DNA of 52,928 nucleotides from Oscillospiraceae bacterium (GTDB lineage Bacteria > Bacillota > Clostridia > Oscillospirales > Oscillospiraceae): contig SVMK01000007.1 in assembly GCA_015067465.1 (NCBI GenBank), positions 1 to 52,928 of the forward strand. Reading direction: 5' to 3'. The translations under genes and the position numbers were made by a program. The notes beneath the pieces were generated by a model. It saw only the letters and a list, made by a program, of their open reading frames with translations. It had not been told where the DNA came from and did no database searches. This document shows, in pieces, positions 34,144-42,666 of this stretch. How positions within the stretch are numbered: position 1 is the first letter of the stretch; each line of letters begins with the position of its first letter.

Positions 34144-35034
34144 ATGACGGATTCTGCTTGTCTGGCAAGCTATGAAGCTTATCTTCAGAATGTGAAGAAA
34201 GCTTCCGCCAATACCCTCAGTTCATATCTCCGCGATATTCGTCAGCTGGGCGACTATCTCGCATCCCACACCAACGCCGGCTTTGCCGAAGCTGACGAGT
34301 CGGTGCTTTCCGATTATGTTTCCGGTTTGAAGGCCAAGGGCAAGTCTGTTGCCACGGTGTCGCGTGCGATTGCATCGATCAAGGGATTTTATAGCTTTCT
34401 GCTGGATGAATCAATTGTTGAGAGCAATCCTGCCAATGTGCTTATTCCGGATAAAACGGCACAAAAACTGCCGCAGATCCTCACAAGCAAGGAAGTGGAA
34501 CTGCTACTCAGCCAGCCCGAGTGCGTTGATGCCAAGGGCTACCGTGACCGCGCCATGCTGGAGCTGCTTTATGCAACGGGCATCCGTGTCAGCGAGCTGA
34601 TCGGTCTGGACATTTATGATCTTAACCTTTCCGTTGGTATCATCACCTGCCATGGCAGAGACCATGACCGTGTGATTCCGCTTTACAATGCCGCAATCAA
34701 GGCCCTGGGCGAGTATACGGAGTTTGTCCGTCCGCGCATGATTGCCGCTTCCGAGGAGAAGGCGCTGTTTGTCAATGTCAGCGGCGAGCGTATGTCGCGT
34801 CAGGGATTCTGGAAGATTATCAAATCTTATCAGGTGAAAGCCGGCATTGAAAAGGATATCACGCCGCACACGCTGCGCCATTCCTTTGCGGCCCATCTGC
34901 TGGAAAACGGTGCGGACCTGCGCTCCATTCAGGAGATGCTCGGTCATGCCGATATCAGCTCCACGCAGATTTATTCCCAGCTGGTGAAAAAGCAGCTGAA
35001 AGATGTTTATAACAAGGCCCACCCGCGCGCCTGA
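34144..35034 (+). CDS. xerD: XerD-like tyrosine recombinase
   Basis: The 296-residue protein has the N-terminal SAM-like core-binding domain (about 1-95) and the catalytic domain. Catalytic residues seen: Arg in ATGIRVSELIGL, HTLRHSF (HxxR), His in LGHADISSTQIY and the nucleophile Tyr in that block (IYSQL). The beta-hairpin, which reads like GKGNKER in XerD proteins, reads CHGRDHDR here, so the catalytic Lys is not at its usual place. XerC/XerD resolve chromosome dimers at dif. Position after spoIIM supports XerD. GGGGG lies about 8 nt before ATG 34144. Confidence 0.9.
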   Translation: MTDSACLASYEAYLQNVKKASANTLSSYLRDIRQLGDYLASHTNAGFAEADESVLSDYVSGLKAKGKSVATVSRAIASIKGFYSFLLDESIVESNPANVLIPDKTAQKLPQILTSKEVELLLSQPECVDAKGYRDRAMLELLYATGIRVSELIGLDIYDLNLSVGIITCHGRDHDRVIPLYNAAIKALGEYTEFVRPRMIAASEEKALFVNVSGERMSRQGFWKIIKSYQVKAGIEKDITPHTLRHSFAAHLLENGADLRSIQEMLGHADISSTQIYSQLVKKQLKDVYNKAHPRA

Positions 35035-35047
35035 TATAATCTGCTAT

Positions 35048-35088
35048 AAAAAACCGCCCGACAGCTTTCAGCTGCGGGCGGTTTTTTT
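35048..35088 (+). terminator. Intrinsic terminator after xerD
   Basis: AAAAAACCGCCCG pairs with CGGGCGGTTTTTT, with an inner CAGC/GCTG stem, followed by a T-run. Confidence 0.93.
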
Positions 35089-35208
35089 CTTTTGTCGGGC
35101 AGGGTGGGTGCTATGTGTTGCCATCCGGGGCGCGGATGTGTTACAATAGCATGCAGGCGGACACGCGGTGTCCGCGCGGCATTTCAACGGAAGGGAGGCG
35201 CACAGCCT

Positions 35209-35724
35209 TTGCGTATTCTTGGTATTGACCCCGGCATCGCAACGGTGGGGTTCGGTGTGATCGACGCAGATCGCGGTCGCCAGAAATATGTTACCTGCGG
35301 CATCATCAGCACGCCCGCACATACGGCGCTCTCTTCACGGCTGGATCAGATCTATTCCGATCTGGAGGAACTGATCGGCGCGTTTCATCCCGATGCCATT
35401 GCCATTGAGGAGCTTTTTTTCAACACCAACATCACCACCGGCATCGCAGTGGCGCATGGCCGCGGCGTGATTTTGCTGGCTGCTTACCGCAGCGGCATCC
35501 CGGTTTTTGAGTACACGCCGCTGCAGGTGAAGCAGGCTGTTGTCGGCTACGGCAGGGCGGAGAAAAAGCAGGTGATCGACATGGTGCGCCGGCTGCTGAA
35601 TATGCCCGCAGCACCGAAGCCGGACGATGCGGCGGACGCGGTTGCCCTTGCAATCTGCCATGCCCGCAGCGCAACTTCACTTTTGACCAAAAACGGAGGA
35701 AACAACGTATGTTCCACTATATAA
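35209..35724 (+). CDS. ruvC: Crossover junction endodeoxyribonuclease RuvC
   Basis: The 171-residue nuclease resolves Holliday junctions. RILGIDPGIATVGFG holds the first catalytic Asp (residue 7), AIEELFFNTN the Glu, and KPDDAADAVALAICH the final acidic residues. The start is TTG 35209, with GGAGG 10 nt upstream; this gives the normal N-terminus, whereas the longer frame adds unrelated sequence. It overlaps ruvA by 16 nt. Confidence 0.95.
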   Translation: MRILGIDPGIATVGFGVIDADRGRQKYVTCGIISTPAHTALSSRLDQIYSDLEELIGAFHPDAIAIEELFFNTNITTGIAVAHGRGVILLAAYRSGIPVFEYTPLQVKQAVVGYGRAEKKQVIDMVRRLLNMPAAPKPDDAADAVALAICHARSATSLLTKNGGNNVCSTI

Positions 35725-36311
35725 GCGGCGTTGCCGCGGAACTTCTGCCCGGCGCCGCAGTGATTGATTGCGGCGGTGTCGGCTTTCATATCAACACATC
35801 GTCCTATACGCTCAGCCAGCTGAAAACCGGCGAAAAGGCGAAGCTTTATACATATGTTTATATCCGCGAGGACGCTTTTGATATTTACGGTTTTGCGTCC
35901 CAAAGCGAAAAACGCTGCTTTGAGCTGCTGCTCGGCGTTTCCGGTGTCGGACCGAAAGCTGCTGCGGCGATTCTTTCCGTAAACACGCCGGAGAGTCTTG
36001 CCATGTCGATTCTCTCAGAGGACGAAAAAGCGATCACAGCGGCACCCGGCGTTGGCAAAAAGATTGCGCAGCGCGTGATTCTGGAGCTGAAAGACAAAAT
36101 GGCAAAGTCCACGGAGTCGATCTCGTTCGGCACGGCAGCGTTCCAGGCACCGCTCCAGCCCGGCAATTCCAAGCTCGACGATGCAACGGCGGCGCTGGTT
36201 GTTCTTGGCTACAGCACTGCGGAGATTTCCGCTGCGCTTCGCGCCGTAAACGCCGAGGAACTCACCCTGGAGCAGACCATTAAAGCTGCGCTGAAGCAGA
36301 TGATAAAGTGA
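35709..36311 (+). CDS. ruvA: Holliday junction branch migration protein RuvA
   Basis: The 200-residue protein binds the four-way junction and loads RuvB. The N-terminal beta domain (MFHYISGVAAELLPGAAVIDCGGVGF), the helix-hairpin-helix pair (GVSGVGPKAAAAIL, APGVGKKIAQRVILEL) and the C-terminal RuvB-binding helices (DDATAALVVLGYSTAEI) are all visible. ATG 35709 follows GGAGG inside ruvC. Confidence 0.97.
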   Translation: MFHYISGVAAELLPGAAVIDCGGVGFHINTSSYTLSQLKTGEKAKLYTYVYIREDAFDIYGFASQSEKRCFELLLGVSGVGPKAAAAILSVNTPESLAMSILSEDEKAITAAPGVGKKIAQRVILELKDKMAKSTESISFGTAAFQAPLQPGNSKLDDATAALVVLGYSTAEISAALRAVNAEELTLEQTIKAALKQMIK

Positions 36312-36321
36312 GGCAGAGTGA

Positions 36322-37362
36322 ATGAGCATTAATTTTTCTGACGATACTTTTGAACAGGCGATCACCTCAACATCCATCCTTCCCGAAGATACCGGCGAGG
36401 TTTCGCTGCGTCCGAGATTTTTAAATGAATATACGGGTCAGGAAAAGGCAAAGGACAATCTGCGCGTTTTCATCGAAGCTGCAAAGCAGCGCGGCGAACC
36501 ACTGGACCATGTGCTGCTCTCCGGCCCTCCGGGACTGGGCAAAACCACGCTTGCTTCCATTATCGCAAATGAGATGGGCGTGAATATGCGCATTACCTCC
36601 GGCCCTACCATCGAAAAAGCGGGTGATCTTGCCGCGCTTTTGACAAACCTGCAGGAAAACGACATTCTCTTTGTCGATGAGATTCATCGCCTGAACCGTC
36701 AGGTTGAGGAAATCCTTTATCCTGCGATGGAGGACTATGCCATTGATATCATCATCGGCAAAGGCCCGTCGGCAAACTCCATTCGTCTGGATCTTCCGAA
36801 ATTCACACTCATCGGCGCAACAACGCGTTCCGGTCAGCTCACCGCGCCGCTGCGCGACCGTTTCGGCGTTTCGCTGCGTCTGGAGCTTTATACGCCGGAT
36901 GAGCTGCGCCGCATTGTGGAGCGTTCGGCCTCCATTCTGAATATGCGCATAGAGCCGGACGGGGCGGAGGAGATTGCAAAGCGCAGCCGCGGCACGCCGC
37001 GCATCGCTAACCGTATGCTTCGCCGTGTGCGTGATTTTGCGCAGGTTCGTGCCGACGGCGTGATCACCAAAGCGGTTGCCGACGAAGCGCTCACGCGTCT
37101 TGAAGTGGACCACATGGGTCTCGACGCGCTTGACCGCCGCATGCTCGGCAGCATTATCGAATACTACAACGGCGGCCCTGTTGGATTGGAAACGCTTGCC
37201 GCCACCATCAACGAGGAAGCGATCACGCTGGAAGATGTTTATGAGCCCTATCTTTTACAACAGGGCTTTCTGACGCGCACGCCGCGCGGTCGCTGCGTTA
37301 CACAGCGGGCGTATGAGCATTTGGGCATCCCTTTTCACGGTCAAAGTCAGATTCAGCTGTAA
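36322..37362 (+). CDS. ruvB: Holliday junction branch migration ATPase RuvB
   Basis: The 346-residue AAA+ motor drives branch migration. Seen: [19 protein letters not shown], Walker [10 protein letters not shown] (68-76), Walker [10 protein letters not shown], the sensor [18 protein letters not shown], and the C-terminal winged helix ending in [17 protein letters not shown]. It starts 10 nt after ruvA, completing a ruvCAB operon. Confidence 0.97.
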   Translation: MSINFSDDTFEQAITSTSILPEDTGEVSLRPRFLNEYTGQEKAKDNLRVFIEAAKQRGEPLDHVLLSGPPGLGKTTLASIIANEMGVNMRITSGPTIEKAGDLAALLTNLQENDILFVDEIHRLNRQVEEILYPAMEDYAIDIIIGKGPSANSIRLDLPKFTLIGATTRSGQLTAPLRDRFGVSLRLELYTPDELRRIVERSASILNMRIEPDGAEEIAKRSRGTPRIANRMLRRVRDFAQVRADGVITKAVADEALTRLEVDHMGLDALDRRMLGSIIEYYNGGPVGLETLAATINEEAITLEDVYEPYLLQQGFLTRTPRGRCVTQRAYEHLGIPFHGQSQIQL

Positions 37363-37420
37363 AAACAGGCTAAAGTTATAAAAACTATTAATAAATTACA
37401 CATTATTTTCGGCCTGTTTC

Positions 37421-37449
37421 TTGACATTTTCATTGAAAGCGCATATACT
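37421..37449 (+). promoter_or_regulatory. SigA-type promoter of the SigH-like sigma factor gene
   Basis: Perfect TTGACA (37421-37426), 17 nt, TATACT (37444-37449), 30 nt before the TTG start. Confidence 0.85.
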
Positions 37450-37479
37450 GACATTAGTTTTTTTGGGGGAATCAGTAAA

Positions 37480-38094
37480 TTGATCGATTATCCCGCAGTT
37501 TCTGACAGCGAATTGCACTCCTTGTATATTTCCGGTGACGCTGCCGCCGGCAACGAGCTTGCCCTGCGTTACCGCCGTCTTGTGAAAATCTGCATCCGGC
37601 CGTATTTCCTTGCCGGAGGCGACAGTGAAGATCTTCTCCAGGAGGGGATGATCGGATTGCTGTCCGCCATGCGAGAGTTTGATCCCTCGGAGGGTGTTTC
37701 GTTCCATACCTTTGCGGAATTGTGTATCCGGCGCCGAATCATCAGTGCGGCAAGATCTGCTTCCCGGCAGAAACATGCGCCTTTGAACGACGGTGTTTCT
37801 CTTGATGAATTCCTAACCCGTGAGGAGCAGCGTGCTGCGCTGTATCCTGCAAGCGGCTATGTCCGTTCTCCGGAACAGCAGGTGCTTGAAAGGGAAGGGG
37901 CCAGGAACTATCAGATGATTTTTTCCCGATATCTTTCGGAATTTGAATCTCAGATTCTGGAAGGTTACCTCAACGGTTTGTCCTATGCGGAAATTTCGCA
38001 GCGATGCGGCCGCTCGGAGAAATCCGTGGACAATGCTGTACAGCGGATCCGCAAGAAGCTGGCGCGGCACATCACTCCCGGCGACTTCAGCTGA
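37480..38094 (+). CDS. sigH: RNA polymerase sigma factor, SigH-like
   Basis: The 204-residue sigma-70 family protein has region 2 (LALRYRRLVKICIRPYF, GDSEDLLQEGMIGLLSAMREFDPSEGVSFHTFAELCIRR, split over about 65 residues) and region 4 with a helix-turn-helix (GLSYAEISQRCGRSEKSVDNAVQRIRKKL). Length and the DLLQEGMIGL motif fit Firmicute SigH, which starts the sporulation cascade, though other 30-kDa-type sigmas are possible. Start is TTG 37480 with GGGGGA 9 nt upstream. Confidence 0.88.
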   Translation: MIDYPAVSDSELHSLYISGDAAAGNELALRYRRLVKICIRPYFLAGGDSEDLLQEGMIGLLSAMREFDPSEGVSFHTFAELCIRRRIISAARSASRQKHAPLNDGVSLDEFLTREEQRAALYPASGYVRSPEQQVLEREGARNYQMIFSRYLSEFESQILEGYLNGLSYAEISQRCGRSEKSVDNAVQRIRKKLARHITPGDFS

Positions 38095-38153
38095 AACAAG
38101 CTGACGCAAATATTAAAGCCCCAAAGGCAAGACATCAAAAGAGAGGATTCAAA

Positions 38154-38432
38154 ATGTATCAAGACAAGACTTTAGTTTGCAAAGAGTGCGGCAACGAGTT
38201 CGTTTTCACCGCCGGTGAGCAGGAGTTCTACGCAGAGCGCGGCTTCCAGAATGAGCCCCAGCGCTGCAAGCCCTGCCGCGACGCACACAAGAATGCTGCC
38301 CGTGGTCCCCGTGAGTTCTTCACCGCTACCTGCGCAGCATGCGGCGGCGAGGCACGCGTGCCTTTCCAGCCCAGAGACGATCGTCCTGTGTATTGCAGCG
38401 ATTGCTTTGCAAAGATGAAGGCTGCTGAGTAA
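38154..38432 (+). CDS. Small double zinc-ribbon protein
   Basis: The 92-residue protein has an N-terminal ribbon CKECGNEFVFTAGEQEFYAE with partner CKPC. This is the pattern of the probable zinc-ribbon family with a conserved EQEFY and GF-x-N-x-P. A second ribbon (CAACGG and CSDC) follows. Function is unknown; nucleic acid binding is plausible. Codon use is biased to preferred codons, suggesting strong expression. AGAGGA precedes the ATG; the terminator at 38452 follows. Confidence 0.85.
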   Translation: MYQDKTLVCKECGNEFVFTAGEQEFYAERGFQNEPQRCKPCRDAHKNAARGPREFFTATCAACGGEARVPFQPRDDRPVYCSDCFAKMKAAE

Positions 38433-38451
38433 TTTTCTCGGCTTATTGACA

Positions 38452-38488
38452 AAAAGCGTAGGGCCTTTCAGGCACCTACGCTTTTTGT
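38452..38488 (+). terminator. Intrinsic terminator
   Basis: AAAAAGCGTAGG pairs with CCTACGCTTTTT, with an inner GCCT/AGGC stem. Confidence 0.93.
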
Positions 38489-38501
38489 TTGAAAAGATAG
38501 T

Positions 38502-38529
38502 TGAATTTTGGCATTTTTGGGATATAATA
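38502..38529 (+). promoter_or_regulatory. SigA-type promoter of the DUF1858 gene
   Basis: TTGAAT (38502-38507), 16 nt, TATAAT (38524-38529), 32 nt before the start codon. Confidence 0.8.
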
Positions 38530-38561
38530 TCAGTGTAGATCTTTTTAGGAGGTAATCGATT

Positions 38562-38765
38562 ATGTTTGAAGTTACGAAAGAAACTGTCATTGCCGATATC
38601 ATGGCCAACGCCCCCGATTCCGTTCCCCTGTTTCAGGAGATCGGCATGCACTGCATGGGCTGCGCTCTTGCCAGCGGCGAAAACGTTGAGGAAGCCTGCA
38701 ACGCCCACGGCGTTGATGTTGACGCTTTCATCAAGAAGCTGAATGCTTTCATCGCATCGCGCTGA
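38562..38765 (+). CDS. DUF1858 protein (hybrid-cluster-associated redox disulfide type)
   Basis: The 67-residue helical protein matches DUF1858: the N-terminal VTKETVIADIMANAPDSVPLFQE and the GMHCMGCALASGENVEEAC motif with a CxxC. Related domains lie near hybrid cluster proteins and in ScdA/RIC repair proteins, suggesting a redox or nitric-oxide role, which is not shown here. AGGAGG lies about 9 nt before the ATG. Confidence 0.88.
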   Translation: MFEVTKETVIADIMANAPDSVPLFQEIGMHCMGCALASGENVEEACNAHGVDVDAFIKKLNAFIASR

Positions 38766-38782
38766 GCGTTCATCTGCTGATC

Positions 38783-38826
38783 GGCGGGGTGGATTTCTTT
38801 TTACAGAAAACCGCCCCGCCTATTTT
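38783..38826 (+). terminator. Intrinsic terminator after the DUF1858 gene
   Basis: GGCGGGG pairs with CCCCGCC and an inner TTTT/AAAA stem forms; TATTTTAT follows. Confidence 0.85.
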
Positions 38827-38847
38827 ATATAGATTTCAGGTGATAAT

Positions 38848-39537
38848 TTGAGCATTGTATTATCGTCCCGGCTGCAGAAAATTGCAGACTATGTTCCGGA
38901 CGGCAGCAGAGTGATCGACGTGGGAACGGATCACGCCTATATTCCGATCTGGCTTTTGCAAACAGGTCGGTCCGACACGGTTACAGCTGCGGATGTTCGT
39001 CCCGGTCCGCTCAGCCGCGCGGCTTCGGATGCGGAAAGAGCCGGTGTTTCCGACAGACTCCGGCTTGTTTTGACGGACGGCCTGTGCGGCGTTTCGCCGG
39101 AATCGGTTGACTGCATTATCATCGCCGGTATGGGTGGGGAAACGATCATCCATATTCTCAGCGCAGCGCCCTGGGCGTTGGATAAACATTTGATTTTGCA
39201 GCCGCAGTCGAAAATCGGCGAACTGCGTGCCTGGCTGGGGGAAAACGGCTGCGCGATCAGCGACGCATCCCTTGTTTACGACACGGGCCGCATTTATCTT
39301 GTGTGGAAAATCGCGCGTGGCTGCATGCGCAGCGCGCCGGCAGTTGACCCCGTGCTTATTGAAAAACGCGACAGGCTCTTAAAACCTTATGCCGAGGACC
39401 AGATCAAACGCATTCGCAAGCAGCTTGCCGGGAAGGAAAGCGCGGTGGCGGCTGATCCACAGGAACTTACATCGCTGCGCGCGCGACTGGATGCGTTTTT
39501 GAATTTATATGAGGAGGTTTGTACATGGCAAGCGTGA
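38848..39537 (+). CDS. trmK: tRNA (adenine22-N1)-methyltransferase TrmK
   Basis: The 229-residue SAM-dependent enzyme methylates A22 of tRNAs. SSRLQKIADYVPDGSRVIDVGTDHAYIPIWLL (over residues 6-37) holds the SAM motif; IIIAGMGGETIIHIL and LILQPQSKIGELR are further family blocks. The C-terminal part is a coiled coil. Start is TTG 38848, with AGGTGA 5 nt upstream, which restores the usual N-terminus. It overlaps the next gene by 13 nt, a pairing common in Firmicutes. Confidence 0.93.
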   Translation: MSIVLSSRLQKIADYVPDGSRVIDVGTDHAYIPIWLLQTGRSDTVTAADVRPGPLSRAASDAERAGVSDRLRLVLTDGLCGVSPESVDCIIIAGMGGETIIHILSAAPWALDKHLILQPQSKIGELRAWLGENGCAISDASLVYDTGRIYLVWKIARGCMRSAPAVDPVLIEKRDRLLKPYAEDQIKRIRKQLAGKESAVAADPQELTSLRARLDAFLNLYEEVCTWQA

Positions 39538-40319
39538 AGGAAGTCCGTGATTTTTTCGATGAAATCGCGCCGTATTACATGAAGCTTGACTTTGACAATG
39601 TCGGCCATCTTGTAGGTTGTGTCGGGACAAGCGTGACGAAAGCGCTCGTTGCGCTGGATATCACTGATGAAGTGATTGAAGAAGCGATTGCGCTCGGTGC
39701 GCAGCTGATTGTTTCGCATCATCCGCTGATATTCGACTCGATCAAGCGCGTAACGGATGATGACCGCATTGGCAGAAAGATCATCCGTATGCTGACAAAC
39801 GGCGTTTCCGCAATCTGCCTGCACACCAATATGGACACGGCATCGGGCGGCGTGAACGACCGGCTGATGGCAGCGCTCGGCGCGGAAGTGACCGGGCTGC
39901 TCTCGCCGCACGGCACCCATCCGGACGGCACGCCCTACGGCATCAGCCGCGTTGGAAAACTGAAAGCACCCGTGGACTTTTCCGATTTTCTTGCCCGCAC
40001 AAAGCAGCGCCTGCACTGCAACGGTCTGCGCTATGTCGACGGGGGAAAGCCCGTGGAAGTGATCGCTTGCTGCGGCGGTTCCGGCGGCGGTGAAATGATG
40101 AAAGCATACGCTGCCGGCTGCGACACCTATGTTACCGCCGACGTGAAATACGATCAGTTTTTGCAGGCGAAGGAACTGGGACTGAATCTCATTGACGCCG
40201 ACCATTTCTGCACGGAAAACGTTGTTGCGCCTTTCATGGCCGATGCGCTTGCAAAGCGTTTCCCCGAAATCGAAACCGTGATTTCAAAAATCCACAGGCA
40301 GACGATACAATTTATATAA
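39525..40319 (+). CDS. Nif3-like dinuclear metal centre protein (YqfO family)
   Basis: The 264-residue protein has the conserved metal ligands of the Nif3 family: LIVSHHPLIF, LHTNMDTASGGVND, and the C-terminal IDADHFCTENVV. Members are toroidal hexamers annotated as GTP cyclohydrolase I type 2 homologues, with no firm function. The start is ATG 39525, with GAGGAGG 7 nt upstream, inside the end of trmK. Confidence 0.93.
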   Translation: MASVKEVRDFFDEIAPYYMKLDFDNVGHLVGCVGTSVTKALVALDITDEVIEEAIALGAQLIVSHHPLIFDSIKRVTDDDRIGRKIIRMLTNGVSAICLHTNMDTASGGVNDRLMAALGAEVTGLLSPHGTHPDGTPYGISRVGKLKAPVDFSDFLARTKQRLHCNGLRYVDGGKPVEVIACCGGSGGGEMMKAYAAGCDTYVTADVKYDQFLQAKELGLNLIDADHFCTENVVAPFMADALAKRFPEIETVISKIHRQTIQFI

Positions 40320-40329
40320 TTTGCCATTA

Positions 40330-40370
40330 CACGGCGCCGCAGCGATTTTGCCCGCGGCGCCGTGTTTGTT
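40330..40370 (+). terminator. Intrinsic terminator after the nif3-like gene
   Basis: CACGGCGCCGC pairs perfectly with GCGGCGCCGTG, followed by TTTGTTTG. Confidence 0.85.
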
Positions 40371-40376
40371 TGCGTG

Positions 40377-40405
40377 ACATATTCCGGACAGGACGTACAT
40401 ATCCT
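40377..40405 (+). promoter_or_regulatory. Candidate SigE-type sporulation promoter of spoIVA
   Basis: ACATATT (40377-40383) and CATATCCT (40398-40405), 14 nt apart, resemble the SigE consensus (KMATATT and CATACAHT). No SigA promoter is seen in this gap. In Bacillus subtilis spoIVA is SigE-dependent. Confidence 0.6.
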
Positions 40406-40447
40406 TGTACAAATATCAACAAATTCTGTGACGGAGTGTGGAACGCA

Positions 40448-41926
40448 ATGATTGAAACTTCTGTATATCGTGATATCGCGGCGCGAACCGGCGGCAGCAT
40501 CTATATCGGGGTTGTCGGGCCGGTCAGAACAGGGAAATCCACCTTTATCAAGCGCTTTATGGAAACGCTGGTTCTGCCCGGTATGGAAGACGTTTACGCC
40601 GCAGAGCGCGCGAAGGACGAACTTCCGCAGAGCGGTTCCGGACGCACAATTATGACAGCAGAACCGAAATTTATCCCGGAAAATGCAGCGCGGCTGCGCC
40701 TTGACGACGGCACGGAGTGCACGCTGCGGATGGTAGACAGCGTTGGCTTTATGGTGGAAGGCGCTGCGGGGAATATGGAAGACGGCGCTGAACGCATGGT
40801 GATGACGCCGTGGTATGATTATGAAATCCCGATGTCGCAGGCGGCGGCTGAAGGCACGCAGCGCGTAATCGCAGAGCATTCCACGATCGGACTGCTCATT
40901 ACAACGGACGGATCCGTTTGCGGCCTTGCCCGGGAGGACTATGTTCCTGCGGAAATGCGTGCTGCGATGGAATTGAACCGCATCGGCAAGCCGTATGTTA
41001 TATTGCTCAACTGCGCCGATCCGGACACCGAGAGCGCGCAGTCGCTGGCACAGGAGCTTTCGGAAGCTTACGGGCATGCCTGCATTCCCGTGAATTGCCT
41101 TTCGATGGATAAATCGCAGATGGAGCAGGTGCTGGCGCTCATGCTGCGTGAATTTCCCGTTATGCGCTTTTCCGTGTATCTTCCGGCGTGGATGGATGCC
41201 CTCGGCGCCGATAATGAAATTCGCTGCGAACTGTTTCGCGCACTGCGCGACGCAGCCGAGGGCGTTGGCTGCATGGGCGACTCCGCTGCGATGGTGCATG
41301 CGCTTTGCGAGAATGAGATGGTGGCGGAGGCTTCCGTTTTGTCCGCGGCAATGGATCGCGGTGAGGTGAATCTTTCGGTTTCGCTGCAGCAGGCGCTGTA
41401 TTACCAGACGATCAGCCGCGAATCCGGCTTTGAGATTCGAAACGACCGGGAACTGATGCTTCTGCTGCATTCAATCTGCGGGCTGAAAGAAGAATACGAC
41501 CGCGTTCATGAAGCGCTTGAGAGCGTGCGGGAAACCGGCTACGGCATCGTGATGCCGACACTCGAGGAGATGAAGCTGGAAGAACCTCAGATTGTAAGAC
41601 AGGGCGGACGCTACGGTGTTCGGCTGAAAGCCAGCGCACCATCCATCCATATGATTATGGCTAATATCGAAACCGAAGTTTCGCCCGCCATCGGCGGCGA
41701 GAAAGCCTCGGAAGAAGTGATCAATTTCCTGCTGCAGGGCTATGACGGCGATATCAACCGTATTTGGGAATCGAATATTTTCGGAAAGCCGCTCAACGAT
41801 ATTGCCGGAGAAGGTCTCAACAATAAAATCCGCGCCATGCCCGAAGATGCACGCGGCAAACTGCGCACAACGATTCAGCGGATTATCAATGAAGGAAGCG
41901 GCGGCTTGATCTGCATTATTCTGTGA
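40448..41926 (+). CDS. spoIVA: Stage IV sporulation protein A, spore coat assembly ATPase
   Basis: The 492-residue protein builds the basement layer of the spore coat on the outer forespore membrane. Walker A is GPVRTGKST (24-32), followed by the typical NEDG-like region KDELPQSGSGRTIMTAEPKF and DSVGFMVEGAAG. The MTPWYDYEIPMSQAA block and the C-terminal GLICIIL tail complete the match. Length equals that of Bacillus SpoIVA. ATG 40448 follows GGAG. A SigE-like promoter lies upstream. cwlD overlaps its stop by 1 nt. Confidence 0.97.
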   Translation: MIETSVYRDIAARTGGSIYIGVVGPVRTGKSTFIKRFMETLVLPGMEDVYAAERAKDELPQSGSGRTIMTAEPKFIPENAARLRLDDGTECTLRMVDSVGFMVEGAAGNMEDGAERMVMTPWYDYEIPMSQAAAEGTQRVIAEHSTIGLLITTDGSVCGLAREDYVPAEMRAAMELNRIGKPYVILLNCADPDTESAQSLAQELSEAYGHACIPVNCLSMDKSQMEQVLALMLREFPVMRFSVYLPAWMDALGADNEIRCELFRALRDAAEGVGCMGDSAAMVHALCENEMVAEASVLSAAMDRGEVNLSVSLQQALYYQTISRESGFEIRNDRELMLLLHSICGLKEEYDRVHEALESVRETGYGIVMPTLEEMKLEEPQIVRQGGRYGVRLKASAPSIHMIMANIETEVSPAIGGEKASEEVINFLLQGYDGDINRIWESNIFGKPLNDIAGEGLNNKIRAMPEDARGKLRTTIQRIINEGSGGLICIIL

Positions 41927-42642
41927 TGCCGCGGCGAAAAATCTGCTTGCTTGCGATGATCCCGCTATTGCTTTTTTGGACGGTTACTGCGATAATCATA
42001 GACAGCACCCGCCGGACGCTGCCCGCTGCTGCCGCAGCGTCGATCACAGCGGGAAGGGGAGTGCCTACGCTGGTGATCGACCCCGGCCACGGCGGACTCG
42101 ACGGCGGCGCAGTTTCGCCCGACGGTCTGACAGAGAGCGGGCTGAATCTTGCGATTGCGCTGAAAACGCGCGAAATTGCAAGATTATTCGGCAATGAACC
42201 TGTGATGACGCGAACGAGCGAAACGCTGGACTATCCGGAAACCGAACAGAGCATACATGACAAAAAAGTTTGGGATCAAAAGCAGCGCGTGGCGCGGATC
42301 AACGCAGTTGAAAACGCCGTGCTGCTCAGCGTTCATCAAAACAAATTCCCCGACCGCCGTCCGCGCGGAACGCTTGTGCTTTACGGCAAAGCAGATGGTT
42401 CAAAGCAACTGGCGGAGCTGACTCACAGCAACCTGACAGAACTGCTTTATCCTGAAAATCGCCGCGTTGCGGCGCCGGTTTCCGACAGCATATATCTCAT
42501 GAAGCATTTGCGCTGCCCTGCGATACTGGTGGAATGCGGGTTTCTGTCCAACCCGGAGGAAACGCAGCTTTTGCGCAGCGATTCGTATCAGACAAAACTT
42601 GCTTTGATTTTGTATTCTTCCTATTTGCAATACTTTAGCTAA
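41926..42642 (+). CDS. cwlD: N-acetylmuramoyl-L-alanine amidase CwlD (spore cortex)
   Basis: The 238-residue protein has an N-terminal membrane anchor (about 6-25) and an Amidase_3 domain. VIDPGHGGLDGG holds the zinc His and the catalytic Glu is in ILVECGFLSNPEE. CwlD cleaves side chains for muramic-lactam formation in the cortex, and its size and link to spoIVA fit that role. ATG 41926 overlaps the spoIVA stop; GTG 41923 is an alternative. No strong ribosome site is seen, so translation is probably coupled. Confidence 0.88.
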   Translation: MPRRKICLLAMIPLLLFWTVTAIIIDSTRRTLPAAAAASITAGRGVPTLVIDPGHGGLDGGAVSPDGLTESGLNLAIALKTREIARLFGNEPVMTRTSETLDYPETEQSIHDKKVWDQKQRVARINAVENAVLLSVHQNKFPDRRPRGTLVLYGKADGSKQLAELTHSNLTELLYPENRRVAAPVSDSIYLMKHLRCPAILVECGFLSNPEETQLLRSDSYQTKLALILYSSYLQYFS

Positions 42643-42666
42643 AAACTCCGGAGGTGGAGCAGGGAA

